64,000 bases of DNA from Pseudoalteromonas luteoviolacea NCIMB 1942 (GTDB taxonomy: Bacteria > Pseudomonadota > Gammaproteobacteria > Enterobacterales > Alteromonadaceae): contig NZ_AUXT01000112.1 in the NCBI RefSeq assembly GCF_001625595.1, forward strand, positions 1 to 64,000, given 5' to 3'. The position numbers were made by a program, and so were the translations under genes. Positions within the stretch are counted from its first letter, which is position 1, and each line of letters opens with the position of its first letter. Below the pieces are notes generated by a model, which ran no database searches, was not told the DNA's origin, and saw nothing but the letters and a program-made list of their open reading frames with translations. This document shows positions 49,990 to 60,231 of this stretch, piece after piece.

Positions 49990-51501
49990 ATGTCGCTAGC
50001 AAAAACTTATACACGCGCTCAGGTAGGTATTGATGCACCATTGGTTACAGTTGAGGTGCATCTCAGTAACGGGTTACCTGCTTTTAATATCGTTGGCTTG
50101 CCTGAGACATCTGTAAAAGAGTCAAAAGAGCGGGTACGCTGCGCGCTCACTAACAGTCATTTTACTTTTCCTGAACAACGTATCACAGTTAATTTGGCGC
50201 CTGCGGATTTACCAAAACAAGGTGGACGCTATGACTTGGCAATTGCGATAGGGATCCTAGTTGCATCTGGTCAAATTCAAAATCCGAATATTCAGTCTTT
50301 CGAGTTTTATGGCGAGCTCGCATTAAATGGTGAGATCAGAGAAATTACCGCTTTAGTGCCTGCGCTTATGTCAGCCACACATGCACAGCATTATTGCTTT
50401 ATCCCAAAGACCAATGAGGTCATGGCAAGGTTGGTATCCCAGAGCTTACGCAAAAGTGTGATGAGTTTAAGAGACGTTTGGGCTGATTTAAGCGGACAGC
50501 ATACACTTGCTTGGGACGAACAAAGCCCGTGTGAGCCTGAGAAAATGGTCGACTTTGGCATTGATATGAATGAAGTAAAGGGACAGGGAGCGGCAAAGCG
50601 AGTATTAGAAATTGCGGCGGCAGGCGCGCACAACGTACTATTTTTAGGTCCTCCTGGGACAGGAAAATCGATGCTTGCACAGCGAATGCCCACAATTATG
50701 CCTGCAATGGAATTACAGCAAGCGCTTGAAACTGCGTCTGTGTATTCAATCATAGGCAAAGAAATAAACCCGACGAGTTGGAGGCAAAGGCCGTTTAGAG
50801 CACCGCATCATACCTGTTCGGCGGTTGCCCTTGTTGGAGGCTCTTCGACCCCTAAACCCGGTGAGATATCGCTTGCCCATAATGGAGTATTGTTTTTAGA
50901 TGAGTTACCGGAATATGAACGTAAGGTACTTGACTCTTTACGTGAGCCTATGGAGACCGGTATGGTCAGCATTTCACGTGCTGCACAACAGGTTGATTTT
51001 CCGGCTAACTTTCAGCTAATAGCCGCATTGAACCCGAGTCCTACGGGCTGCCATACCGATAAACGCGCTACTCCAGAGCAAGTACTAAAGTACTTGAGTA
51101 AAGTATCCGGCCCTTTCATTGATCGTATAGATTTGCAAATTGAGTTACCTAGGCTTAGTACGGTGGAGCTGCAATCTACATTCGTCGAGGAAGGGAGTGA
51201 GGCGATACGCCTTCGGGTTGAACAAGCTCGCGCTTTTGCGCTGCAAAGACAAGGCAAAGTCAACGCGTTGCTTTCTAGTAAAGAAATTGATAAATACTGT
51301 CAATTGTCGGGGGCAGTGATGGCATATCTAGCTAAAGCGACTGAAAAGCTGCACTTGTCTCCACGCTCATACCATCGCGTAATTAAGGTATCGAGAACAA
51401 TCGCGGATTTAGCGGGCCAAGAAGACATTACATTGGCGCATTTGAAAGAGGCGCTGAGCTATCGGGCATTTGAACGCCTGCTCGCTCAGCTGATCCGTTA
51501 G
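49990..51501 (+). CDS. comM: ComM/YifB family Mg-chelatase-like AAA ATPase
   Basis: A 503-residue ATPase with an N-terminal ChlI domain (about 20-140), a magnesium-chelatase AAA core (about 190-395; Walker A GPPGTGKS, Walker B VLFLDELPE) and a Mg-chelatase C-terminal domain. In Vibrio ComM is a branch-migration helicase that helps integrate DNA during natural transformation. I chose ATG at 49990 because homologues begin with the MSLA-x-TRA pattern; the 30 extra residues from 49900 are not conserved. The ribosome site is unusually close. The end overlaps the convergent regulator by 4 bases. Confidence 0.94.
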   Translation: MSLAKTYTRAQVGIDAPLVTVEVHLSNGLPAFNIVGLPETSVKESKERVRCALTNSHFTFPEQRITVNLAPADLPKQGGRYDLAIAIGILVASGQIQNPNIQSFEFYGELALNGEIREITALVPALMSATHAQHYCFIPKTNEVMARLVSQSLRKSVMSLRDVWADLSGQHTLAWDEQSPCEPEKMVDFGIDMNEVKGQGAAKRVLEIAAAGAHNVLFLGPPGTGKSMLAQRMPTIMPAMELQQALETASVYSIIGKEINPTSWRQRPFRAPHHTCSAVALVGGSSTPKPGEISLAHNGVLFLDELPEYERKVLDSLREPMETGMVSISRAAQQVDFPANFQLIAALNPSPTGCHTDKRATPEQVLKYLSKVSGPFIDRIDLQIELPRLSTVELQSTFVEEGSEAIRLRVEQARAFALQRQGKVNALLSSKEIDKYCQLSGAVMAYLAKATEKLHLSPRSYHRVIKVSRTIADLAGQEDITLAHLKEALSYRAFERLLAQLIR

Positions 51502-52202
51502 GTTGAAAGCATGTAGCCTTTACCACGTACAGTTACTATGCGCTTTTGGTCTTTTTCATCACCGAGCTTTTTGCGAAGTCGGCCTATAAGTACATCAACA
51601 GTTCGGTCACTCGGGCTCCAATCGGGTTGACCAATATCCTCAGAAATCTTGGCGCGAGAAGTGGCTTTACCAGCATTGGCAATTAAACAGATAAGCACTT
51701 TGTGCTCGGCTTCTGTTAAACGAGCTTCATCACCATTGGGGTTGATCAATGTTCGATTATCGGGATGTAGTTTAAAGTCAGCGTATTCAATAAACTCTTC
51801 CGATTCATCTTCACCTTTAGAGCCGGCAAGTCGTTTATATAGAGCACGCATGCGTAGCTCAAGCTCTAACAGGTCAACAGGTTTACAAACGTAGTCATCC
51901 GCACCTTGTGCCAAACCTGCGATTCTATCAGCTTGTGAATCACGACTTGAAAGCATTATTACGCCTAAGTCGGTCAATGTATTGAGCTCTTTGGCAAGCT
52001 GCAAGCCGTCAGTTGCAGGCAACACAATGTCTATGATGGCCATCATAAATGGATTACCGGTCTGTGCTTGCTCCTGTACCTGTTCAAGCGTACGAGCACC
52101 GGTATTATCTACAGTGATTTGAAACTCCGTTTGTGCAAAATGGCTTTCGACTCGTTTAGCCAGTAACTCGTCGTCCTCGACTAATAATACGTTTATGCTC
52201 AT
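51498..52202 (-). CDS. Orphan OmpR/PhoB-family response regulator
   Basis: A 234-residue regulator: receiver domain (about 3-120; acidic pocket E9-D10-D11, phospho-acceptor D58, Lys in YVCKPVD) and a winged-helix DNA-binding domain (about 135-232; RTVDVLIGRLRKKLG, then VTVRGKGYML). No histidine kinase gene is adjacent, so its partner is encoded elsewhere. Its stop overlaps the end of comM by 4 bases on the opposite strand. Confidence 0.93.
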   Translation of the reverse strand: MSINVLLVEDDELLAKRVESHFAQTEFQITVDNTGARTLEQVQEQAQTGNPFMMAIIDIVLPATDGLQLAKELNTLTDLGVIMLSSRDSQADRIAGLAQGADDYVCKPVDLLELELRMRALYKRLAGSKGEDESEEFIEYADFKLHPDNRTLINPNGDEARLTEAEHKVLICLIANAGKATSRAKISEDIGQPDWSPSDRTVDVLIGRLRKKLGDEKDQKRIVTVRGKGYMLST

Positions 52203-52373
52203 GGTTTCGAAACTTTCTCAATAATTAATCTATATCTTAGCACCGAGAATTCTCGGCTGAGAACCATAAGTTATCTATTTTTATATAAAAACTCTAATGA
52301 AAATTGTCAGTAAACTGTGTGCTTAATAACCACTTATTAAAAATAATGAAATAGTTTTAGCTATTTATTATTT

Positions 52374-52408
52374 GTACATAAAAAAATAGCAGCACTAAAG
52401 TGCTGCTA
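52374..52408 (-). terminator. Rho-independent terminator after the second S9 peptidase
   Basis: TAGCAGCACT / AGTGCTGCTA stem (52387-52396 / 52399-52408). On the minus strand it is followed by a seven-base T-run, right after the stop at 52416. Confidence 0.9.
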
Positions 52409-52415
52409 CAAGTTT

Positions 52416-54869
52416 TTATTTACCGTACATATGTTGCCACCACTGTGGCTCTTCTTTTAGGTGTTTGTCAAAGTAGGCCAGCATAGTGTTCCACCACTGG
52501 AAACGTCGGTCACGCGCAAAAATTTGGTGATCTGCGCCTTTGTACTCGATCATTTCAACGTCTTGGTTTAATAACTTTAATGCGGTGTACATAATATGAC
52601 TTTCCCCAACTGGCACGTTGGTGTCAGCATCTCCATGGATCAGTAAAAGCGGCGTTTTGACTTTGTCGGCATTAAATACAGGGCTTTGTTCACTGTAAAG
52701 CTTCATGTTGTTCCAAGGGTAGCTGTTCTTAGATGCTTCGGATGAGTATAGATATCCCCACCATCCGTGGCCCCAGTATGAAGTTAAGTTTGAGATCCCT
52801 GCATGAGAGATTGAAGCACTGAATATGTCGGTTTTAGTAGCAAGCGTCATCGTCATAAAACCACCGTATGACGCGCCCAAGTTACCTAAGCGGTTTTTAT
52901 CAACAAACTGGTAAGAATCTAAAAAGGCTTTGGTGCCTTCAATGATGTCGTCAGCGGCACGGTTACCCCAGTCGTTTACGTGTTTGGCTGAAAACTCTTG
53001 ACCAAACCCCGTTGCGCCAGATGGTTGCAATACATAAACCACATAGCCATTCGTTGCCCAAAAGTTAAATGGATAACGCCCTGTAAAGCCGCGTGAAACG
53101 GGTGAAGTACCGCCATAATAGTAAATTAGCGCTGGGTGTTGCTTAGATTTATCTAGGCCATGTGGAATGTAAACACGACCCTTAATCTCAGTACCTGCAG
53201 AGCTAGTAAAGTTGAATTCTTCTAACTTCGCTATTTCTGCATTTTTGTATGCGATAGGCTGTGAGTCCCAAAGTGTTTTAGCGCGATTATTTTTTACACT
53301 TAATTGGATGAGCTTTTGTGGTGTCGAAGCCGTTGTACCAGTTGCAAAAACGACAGGGCTACGTTTGTCGGCGACGCTGAATTTATCGACCACATCAAGC
53401 TTGGTGTTGAGAGACTTAAACTTACCTTTACTTTCGTCATAGAAGTAAAGCTTCTTGCGATCTTCATCTGTGACTTTAAGTACCAAGTCACCATTATTAA
53501 GTACGCTAAAAGAATCGATTGATGGATCGAACTGTTTACTCAAGGGCTTAACTTCAGCTCCATCATCGTTCATCCAGTAAAGTTGCGTATCGTAATTGTT
53601 TACCAACACATCTTTCGCAACAACTCTACCTGCACCGCTATTAAATCCAGCACCAGCTGAGATATAAATCCCATCATTACCATATCTTGCATCACCAAAA
53701 GTACCGTATTGGCCGATGACTTTATGGCTGTTGTTCTTGATATCAAACTCAACAAGCTCAGTCACACCGTGATGTGGAGCGCTGTAGTTTTGAGGGTGGC
53801 GTGTGGTAAGAATACGTCCTGTCTTGCTATTGAAGTCTTCTAGGCTGTGGCTTAGAGCGTGTTCTGTAATAGCTTGAATAAGTCCGGTACTGACGTCAAT
53901 TAAGTATACTTGGCTTTTATTGCGTGCATACGACCAACGATCTTCTAGGCCTTTGAGGTGTTTGACAATTTTATCACCTTCAGGGGCGCGTTTAGTCCAA
54001 GTAAAGATCAGGCTATCGTCACTGAAATACTTAAAGCCACTGGCACCTGCTAGGCCTTCGGCGATGACAGTTTCTTGTAGGTTTTTGATGTTCAGGGTTT
54101 TGAGCTGTTTATTTTGAACGAATACCAATTCTTTTGAATCTGCACGCCAGCTAATCGCACCTGCATTCACACCGGTTAGGCGGTAAATTACATCACCATC
54201 TTCACTATGTATGGTGGTATCTCTGAGCGCTTTGTTACCTTGATTGTCTTGGTAGTGCTGTTGTGTGGCAACATAATAATTTGCATCAGGAGAAACCGAA
54301 ATCGCACTAATTGTTGGTGCATCAAAGAGTTGTTTTGCAGACAATGCTTTCGTTTTTTTGTCTCTGAAAACTAGTGTGTCGTGTGCTTCTTTACCGTTGA
54401 ACTCTACTGCTACTTTTTTCCAATCGCTCACTTGCTCGGCAATGATAAGTAATTGGTGGTCACCTGTGACCGCATTAAGCGTATACTCTGCTTTTCCATC
54501 AAGAAGCTGGCCATTTAAGAAAACATGTCCCTTTTCTATGCCGGTTAACTTAAGTGTCCCTTGAACAAAGCGAGCTGTAGAAAAGTTGAGTTTAAGCGCC
54601 TGCAAACCACCCATAGTTAGTGCATTTACGTCTTTTAGCGGCTGCCAATCGATACGCTGTCCAAAGACGTCCAACGACTTTGCATCTTTGCTGAGCTTAT
54701 TGACTAGATTACCCACAATGGCCGACTGGTGGCCCGTATGGTGAGGCTTAGTTTGGATATTTTGACCAATTGGGCCTATAAACTGGATGTTCTCTGGGTC
54801 GATCGGCGCTGCGCTGAGTTGCGTAGCTATTGCGGAAAATAGTAAAGTTACCGCTGATTTTAATTTCAT
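52416..54869 (-). CDS. Exported S9 family peptidase
   Basis: An 817-residue protein: signal peptide (1-21, cleavage after LSA), beta-propeller-like region (about 170-530) and prolyl-oligopeptidase catalytic domain (about 570-810). The predicted triad is S667 in GASYGGFM, D747 in HGDADTNVP and H781 in GADHQIF. It differs from the 917-residue S9 enzyme in its long N-terminal beta region and classical G-x-S-Y-G-G nucleophile elbow. Likely a periplasmic oligopeptidase. Confidence 0.92.
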   Translation of the reverse strand: MKLKSAVTLLFSAIATQLSAAPIDPENIQFIGPIGQNIQTKPHHTGHQSAIVGNLVNKLSKDAKSLDVFGQRIDWQPLKDVNALTMGGLQALKLNFSTARFVQGTLKLTGIEKGHVFLNGQLLDGKAEYTLNAVTGDHQLLIIAEQVSDWKKVAVEFNGKEAHDTLVFRDKKTKALSAKQLFDAPTISAISVSPDANYYVATQQHYQDNQGNKALRDTTIHSEDGDVIYRLTGVNAGAISWRADSKELVFVQNKQLKTLNIKNLQETVIAEGLAGASGFKYFSDDSLIFTWTKRAPEGDKIVKHLKGLEDRWSYARNKSQVYLIDVSTGLIQAITEHALSHSLEDFNSKTGRILTTRHPQNYSAPHHGVTELVEFDIKNNSHKVIGQYGTFGDARYGNDGIYISAGAGFNSGAGRVVAKDVLVNNYDTQLYWMNDDGAEVKPLSKQFDPSIDSFSVLNNGDLVLKVTDEDRKKLYFYDESKGKFKSLNTKLDVVDKFSVADKRSPVVFATGTTASTPQKLIQLSVKNNRAKTLWDSQPIAYKNAEIAKLEEFNFTSSAGTEIKGRVYIPHGLDKSKQHPALIYYYGGTSPVSRGFTGRYPFNFWATNGYVVYVLQPSGATGFGQEFSAKHVNDWGNRAADDIIEGTKAFLDSYQFVDKNRLGNLGASYGGFMTMTLATKTDIFSASISHAGISNLTSYWGHGWWGYLYSSEASKNSYPWNNMKLYSEQSPVFNADKVKTPLLLIHGDADTNVPVGESHIMYTALKLLNQDVEMIEYKGADHQIFARDRRFQWWNTMLAYFDKHLKEEPQWWQHMYGK

Positions 54870-54995
54870 AGTATGCGCCTATTGTAGGTAAAATATGCGT
54901 TAATATAACATATTAATCAAAATTAATAGGTGCTGTGCGATTAAGTGCTGTACAGCTAAGATATAAGTAAACGGTTATTACGTGAGGAGTAGACC

Positions 54996-56099
54996 TTGTT
55001 TTTGTTAATTAGCTACATGTTATTAGCTATTGCGATTTCTTTTATATGTTCTGTGATGGAGGCCGTACTGCTCAGTATTACCCCCAGCCATGTTGGGATG
55101 ATGAAACAGCAAAATCCCACTTTGGCGTCGCGCGTACAAAAATTAAAAGACAATATCGATAAACCGCTTGCGGCGATTTTGACATTAAATACGGTAGCGC
55201 ATACTGCTGGCGCCGCGGGAGTTGGTGCCCAAGCCGCAGTGGTGTTTGGCGATGCAGCTGTTGGCCTTGCTTCTGCTGTGATGACGCTATTGGTATTAGT
55301 TTTGTCAGAGATTATTCCTAAGACTTTGGGGGCGACGTATTGGCGCGCTTTAACACCGAGTGTCAGTTTTGCCTTAGTCTGGTTAGTTAGATTGCTAAAA
55401 CCATTTGTTTGGATGTCTGATCAACTGACAAAATTAATCGGCAAAAAGGGCGACGAGTCTATTTATATTCGTCAAGAAATTGAAGCAATGGCAGAAATGG
55501 GATCGCAAGCGGGTGCATTAAAAGAGGAAGAGTCGGCCACTATTCGCAGTTTGCTGCAATTTAGACATGCTAAACTAGAGAACTTAATGACGCCTCGTAC
55601 CGTGCTATTTAAAGTACACAAAGATATGTCAGTACATGACTATTTGGCGGAACATGGTTCTGTGTCATTCTCACGCGTATTAGTTTTTGACAAAAATAGT
55701 GATGATATTGTTGGTTTTGTGCATAAAAATGACATCATGCTGGCTTATCACCGCTTGGGCGAAGACTACAAAATTAGCAAGTTGATGAAGCCCTTGTATA
55801 CGGTCCCCGAAACTTTGGCTGCACCGACACTGTTTCAAACCTTACTTGAAAAACGCATTCATATTGCATTGGTGATTGATGAGTATGGTGATATTCAAGG
55901 TATTGTCACGCTAGAAGACTTACTAGAATCGTTAATGGGAATGGATATCGTCGATGAGCGTGAGCAAACCAGCGACATGCAGGCGGCCGCTAAGCAAAAG
56001 TGGCAGCAGCGTGTCGATAACCACAGCCACTTAATTGTGACTGAAAACGAATCAGAAAATGAAGATGTCGTTGAAGGCAAAGCGAACGACAAAAACTAA
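54996..56099 (+). CDS. CNNM/HlyC-CorC family membrane protein with CBS domains
   Basis: A 367-residue protein: DUF21/CNNM transmembrane domain (about 1-150; NTVAHTAGAAGVGAQA and SEIIPKTLGA are family marks) and a CBS pair (about 195-310). It lacks the C-terminal CorC/HlyC domain, so it is a short member. These proteins are linked to magnesium/cobalt export. Start is TTG at 54996 with GAGGAG about 7 bases upstream. Confidence 0.9.
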   Translation: MFLLISYMLLAIAISFICSVMEAVLLSITPSHVGMMKQQNPTLASRVQKLKDNIDKPLAAILTLNTVAHTAGAAGVGAQAAVVFGDAAVGLASAVMTLLVLVLSEIIPKTLGATYWRALTPSVSFALVWLVRLLKPFVWMSDQLTKLIGKKGDESIYIRQEIEAMAEMGSQAGALKEEESATIRSLLQFRHAKLENLMTPRTVLFKVHKDMSVHDYLAEHGSVSFSRVLVFDKNSDDIVGFVHKNDIMLAYHRLGEDYKISKLMKPLYTVPETLAAPTLFQTLLEKRIHIALVIDEYGDIQGIVTLEDLLESLMGMDIVDEREQTSDMQAAAKQKWQQRVDNHSHLIVTENESENEDVVEGKANDKN

Positions 56100-56111
56100 C
56101 GGCTAAAGGCA

Positions 56112-56140
56112 TAAATTGGGCCCTAACAGGGCCCAATTTA
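56112..56140. terminator. Bidirectional palindromic terminator
   Basis: TAAATTGGGCCC / GGGCCCAATTTA, a perfect 12-pair stem with loop TAACA between convergent genes. The right arm includes the stop codon of the REC-EAL gene. Confidence 0.8.
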
Positions 56141-57346
56141 TGGATTAGAGTTGATCATTCTCTGCCAAGAGTGGATCCAGCGAATGAATTCATTCAACGC
56201 TTTTGGCCTGCTAATTAAATATCCCTGCATTAAGAGACTAAACTTGTAGCGCTCCAAATACTGAAGCTCTTCAATGCGTTCTATCCCTTCGGCAACGATA
56301 TCCAACTGCTCATTTTGGGCAATATCAATTAAGCTATCTACCAACACCTGTGAAAAGCGGTCTGACTCAATGTAGGTAATTAAAGAGCGGTCAATTTTAA
56401 TCTCAGTGAATGGCAATGTTTTAAGTTGCTGTAAATTAGTAAACCCTGTACCAAAGTCATCGAGTGCAAGATCAAACCCCCGCAATCGTAAGCGATTAAT
56501 TGTCTCTAGTTGAACGTTAGAAATGATAGGTTGGTTTTCGGTAATTTCGACTATGACTTCTTGAGGCTTTAGGCGGTTGAGCTCTAAAATCAACGCTAAT
56601 TTATCTGGGCAGCTAGTATCATTAAGTTGAATGGGAGATAGATTAAAGGCCAACTTAAACGGGTAATTTAGCTCGTTTCTAATTTGCTGAAACTCATTGG
56701 CCGCTTTTTCAAATAACTGAAATGTCAGTAGATTGACTAGGTCTAAGTCTTCTGCAACGCCAATAAAGCGCTTTGGCAGCATCACCTGTCCTTCATCTTT
56801 TGAGACTATACGTGCAAGTACTTCAATGCTTTTTATTTGCTTGGTACCTCTGTGCACCTTAGGTTGATAAAAAGGGGTGATTTCATGATGACTGATCGCT
56901 TCAAGTAAGCAGTCTTCAGTAATGGGCTGCTCGTAGGTCTCCTCGACGCCGACAAAACTGTCTAGTTTTTTTAAAGTTCTTTCTACATCAATGAGTTGTA
57001 CAGGTTTCGCAATGTTGCCAATCAAATGCGTGTTATGCTGTCTCGCTAAGTTAGCAGCTAAATCTATAATTCGATTTTCCATTTCAGAAATAATGACAAC
57101 CCCGCCAGGGTAATGAAGCTCGCCTAGGTGGCGAATAAATTCCATACCGTCCATTTCGGGCATGTTGAGGTCGGTAAAAATAGCATCAAATTGGTGGGGA
57201 GATTGACGTATTTTTTCCAATGCCTTTACCGCGCTATTGGCAACTGTGACATGCTCTATGTCCAGTTCAGATAAAATCGCCTGCATGACGATTAAAATTG
57301 CTTGTGAATCATCTACGACCAGTATACGTCGGCTACGATCTTTCAT
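56138..57346 (-). CDS. REC-EAL response regulator, predicted c-di-GMP phosphodiesterase
   Basis: A 402-residue protein: receiver domain (about 6-125; D59 phospho-acceptor in FTDLNMPEMDG) fused to an EAL domain (about 145-390). The EAL motif is IEVLAR, and EITENQ, DDFGTGF, KIDRSLI and VAEGIE are kept, so hydrolysis of c-di-GMP to pGpG is predicted. There is no GGDEF domain. No kinase adjacent. AGGAA precedes its ATG. Confidence 0.93.
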   Translation of the reverse strand: MKDRSRRILVVDDSQAILIVMQAILSELDIEHVTVANSAVKALEKIRQSPHQFDAIFTDLNMPEMDGMEFIRHLGELHYPGGVVIISEMENRIIDLAANLARQHNTHLIGNIAKPVQLIDVERTLKKLDSFVGVEETYEQPITEDCLLEAISHHEITPFYQPKVHRGTKQIKSIEVLARIVSKDEGQVMLPKRFIGVAEDLDLVNLLTFQLFEKAANEFQQIRNELNYPFKLAFNLSPIQLNDTSCPDKLALILELNRLKPQEVIVEITENQPIISNVQLETINRLRLRGFDLALDDFGTGFTNLQQLKTLPFTEIKIDRSLITYIESDRFSQVLVDSLIDIAQNEQLDIVAEGIERIEELQYLERYKFSLLMQGYLISRPKALNEFIRWIHSWQRMINSNP

Positions 57347-57579
57347 AGTTTCCTGTCCCTAGGGCTAATTGCACAGTAAAAGAGAAATTTGGCTGCTTAC
57401 ATGCGTAATTGTCGACATGCCACTTTAACATCATGCTTATGTGTCAAAGTGGTCTTAAGACTTCAAGCTTGTAAGACAATCTAAGCGTAGTACAAGTTGG
57501 TAATAATTCACTCATTGTCTCTTCAATCGAAACCCTTAATTTAGGATAATGGCAAAAATTTCACTAAGTAGTGAGTGTG

Positions 57580-58593
57580 ATGATAAGAATTGAATTGCCA
57601 ATTGATGGTATGACGATATCGGTAATGATTAATCGTCGTAGCGTGGTACAAGTTTACAAAGAGCAACAGTCAATGCCGATTGATGAGTTGAGTGAACATC
57701 AGTTAGAGGTCGACTTAGGTCACCGAAAGCTGCACTTGAATACGGAGCAATTAGACGAAAATTTACTGGCCGTATCTTTAGATCAATCCCCTTGGAGTTG
57801 GGTAGAAGTACCTACAGCACGGCAAGAGCGAAAAGGAAATTGGCTCGGCTTAGCGGCACTGGGTTTTAAATTATTCAAAAGTGCAAAAGTAATTAAGGCT
57901 GCTTTGATAGGGGCGTCTGTTGCAGGCTACGCTTGGCTGTTTTCATGGCAGTTTGCATTAATGCTTGTAGCGTGTTTGGTAGTACATGAATATGGACATG
58001 TTAGAGCTATGAAATACTTTGGGCTTAAAACCAAAGGCTTTTACTTGATCCCCTTTGTCGGTGGGTTGGCGATGAGTGAAGAGAAAATGACTACTCGATG
58101 GCAAGATGTAATTATTTCCTTGATGGGGCCTGCCTTTGGTTTATTTACATCTGTTCTTGGAGTGGTGCTCTATTATACAACCGGCTCGGAGATTTTTGCT
58201 GGTGTTGCAGTACTCAGTGCGCTTTTAAATTTATTCAATCTCTTGCCAATTTTACCGCTTGACGGTGGACATGTGTTGAAGAGTATTAGTTTCTCTATGC
58301 GTTCATGGGTGGGGTTATTAGCCTGTTTAGGGGGGCTTGCACTAGGCCTATGGGTAAGCTACGAATTTGGACTTATGCTTTTGGCCTTTTTCATCTTTAT
58401 TGGCAGTATTGAAATCTTACTTGAATGGCGTACGCGACACGAAACCCACCTGCTTCCGCTGGACCGTTATGGTCAGATCGTATCTGCCGCTTTATACATA
58501 CTAGTAGCGGTGGGTCATATTGCTGTGATGTGGCACTTTGCAGACTCAGATAATGTCATTCTAAGCCTGCCAGTGAAAGTGCTGTCTAGTTAA
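57580..58593 (+). CDS. M50 site-2-protease-family membrane metalloprotease
   Basis: A 337-residue protein. An N-terminal soluble beta-rich domain (about 1-80) of unknown type precedes the membrane core. The zinc motif is HEYGH (about residues 136-140), the second metal ligand lies in LPLDGGHVL, and several hydrophobic helices follow. Such proteases cut inside membranes, often to release a regulator, but no anti-sigma factor is adjacent. I chose ATG at 57580; GTG at 57571 is possible. Overlaps the convergent atoE gene by 4 bases. Confidence 0.85.
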   Translation: MIRIELPIDGMTISVMINRRSVVQVYKEQQSMPIDELSEHQLEVDLGHRKLHLNTEQLDENLLAVSLDQSPWSWVEVPTARQERKGNWLGLAALGFKLFKSAKVIKAALIGASVAGYAWLFSWQFALMLVACLVVHEYGHVRAMKYFGLKTKGFYLIPFVGGLAMSEEKMTTRWQDVIISLMGPAFGLFTSVLGVVLYYTTGSEIFAGVAVLSALLNLFNLLPILPLDGGHVLKSISFSMRSWVGLLACLGGLALGLWVSYEFGLMLLAFFIFIGSIEILLEWRTRHETHLLPLDRYGQIVSAALYILVAVGHIAVMWHFADSDNVILSLPVKVLSS

Positions 58594-59903
58594 ACAAAGC
58601 TTAAGACTGCTGCGATAATAATGCCTGTGACAACCAGTTGGAGCAGGCAAAAACCCATAATATCTCGCGCCTTAAGCCCTGCAATGGCAAGCACAGGTAA
58701 AGCCCAAAAAGGTTGGATTAAGTTTGTCCAAGCGTCTCCCCATGCTACAGCCATGGCAACGCGCGCGATATTTGCATCTAGGGCCTGTGCCGCAGGGAGC
58801 ACGATGGGAGCCTGAACAGCCCATTGTCCGCCGCCAGACGGCACAAAAATATTAACTACGCCAGCACTTAAAAAGCTCCAAAACGGTAGCGATTGCGCGT
58901 TACTGATTGAAACAAACCCCGCAGATATTTGTTCAGCTAGTCCGGTGTTCACCATAATGGCCATTATGCCAGCGTAAAATGGAAACTGAATAACGATACC
59001 TGCGCCACCTTTAATCGCTTGTTGTAAACTTTGCAAAATATTGGTCGCTGAACCATGAAGTAAAATAGCTAGAAATAAGAAAAGCGTGATGACGATGTTT
59101 AGATTCAGGCCACCTCCTTGTACCACAAAATAGTGCATCAGATAGCCACAGCCAAGTAAGCCAATCATAATGCCCAATATCGGGTGTTCTTCGAGTTTTT
59201 CTGCGGCTGTTAGAGTGCGATTTCGAGTTGCCATGGGCGACTCTTTTAAGTTTTCTTTGTCGACCAATACTTGTTCGCTCTTGGGTGGAAGCATCGCACG
59301 ATTTAGCAAAGGCAGTATTATGAGCATTGTGAACAATAAGATTAAATTAAAATAAGAAAAGATGGTTTCGCTGGTGGATAAGATACCAATTTGAGATTCT
59401 GCAAAGTGTCCGGGTGAAGCGATAGTGAGAGGCACAGAGCCAGCAAGACCCCCATGCCAAACAATAAACCCAGAGTAGGCGCTAGCTACCAGCACTCGAT
59501 AATCAACAGCAATCTTGTTTGCGAGTGCTTTGGCAAATAGTGCGCCAACCACTAAACCGAACCCCCAGTTCAGCCAGCTGGCGAACATAGATACCAAAGT
59601 AACCAGAATAATGGCTTGTGATGGTGTTTTAGCAAAGGTCGCTAGGCCATTCAATAACTTTGCACATACCTTGGTGTTTGCTAACATAAAGCCAGCTATC
59701 AAAACGAGTAACATTTGCATTGCAAAAGTGAGTAAATTCCAAAGTCCTTGCCCCCAAAATTGCACGGTTTCGATAGGCGTTGCAGGTGTAAAAATAACGG
59801 CCATTGCCATGACAAACAATGTAAGTAAAGTGACAAACACAAATGGGTCTGGCAAATATTGTTCAACGAGCCGACTGAGTGGCCGTGTTATTTTGTTTAA
59901 CAT
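58590..59903 (-). CDS. atoE: Short-chain fatty acid transporter AtoE-like
   Basis: A 437-residue permease with about 11-12 membrane helices, of the AtoE/TIGR00366 family. Family marks include PSQAIILVTLVSMFASWLNW, HGGLAGSVPLTIASPGH and FVPSGGGQWAVQAP. Predicted to import short-chain fatty acids such as butyrate or acetoacetate. No beta-oxidation or CoA-transferase genes are adjacent. AGGAT precedes ATG. Confidence 0.92.
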   Translation of the reverse strand: MLNKITRPLSRLVEQYLPDPFVFVTLLTLFVMAMAVIFTPATPIETVQFWGQGLWNLLTFAMQMLLVLIAGFMLANTKVCAKLLNGLATFAKTPSQAIILVTLVSMFASWLNWGFGLVVGALFAKALANKIAVDYRVLVASAYSGFIVWHGGLAGSVPLTIASPGHFAESQIGILSTSETIFSYFNLILLFTMLIILPLLNRAMLPPKSEQVLVDKENLKESPMATRNRTLTAAEKLEEHPILGIMIGLLGCGYLMHYFVVQGGGLNLNIVITLFLFLAILLHGSATNILQSLQQAIKGGAGIVIQFPFYAGIMAIMVNTGLAEQISAGFVSISNAQSLPFWSFLSAGVVNIFVPSGGGQWAVQAPIVLPAAQALDANIARVAMAVAWGDAWTNLIQPFWALPVLAIAGLKARDIMGFCLLQLVVTGIIIAAVLSFV

Positions 59904-60231
59904 GCTAAAATCCTGTTATTGTTCTTTGGGCTACCTAACTTACACTGCGTAAGCTATAAAGTGGCGACATACTCGAGATTGTCACACAATTGTCAGCAGT
60001 TGTAGTCATTGGGTATAATATAACTAAGAAAAGCGCTAAAAGTTAGTGTTTTACGCCAAAAGTTCAATAAATCTATTGCATAGATTTTTTATAAGTTTAT
60101 GATTTTTAAAGTTTATAATCTTGGCATATATTGTGATTACAGTATTAGCTATATTGATTCGGTAGGTTTAGCTACCATGCTACGCACATTGGGATGTGGC
60201 AGTAGTAGAAATACAACTAAGAGAGGTATCT
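59904..60231 (+). other. Intergenic region between atoE and the small membrane protein
   Basis: 328 AT-rich bases between divergent genes; it must hold both promoters. A TATAAT at 60114-60119 lacks a good -35. The palindrome ACAATTGT lies near 59988. No ORF or RNA supported. Confidence 0.35.
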
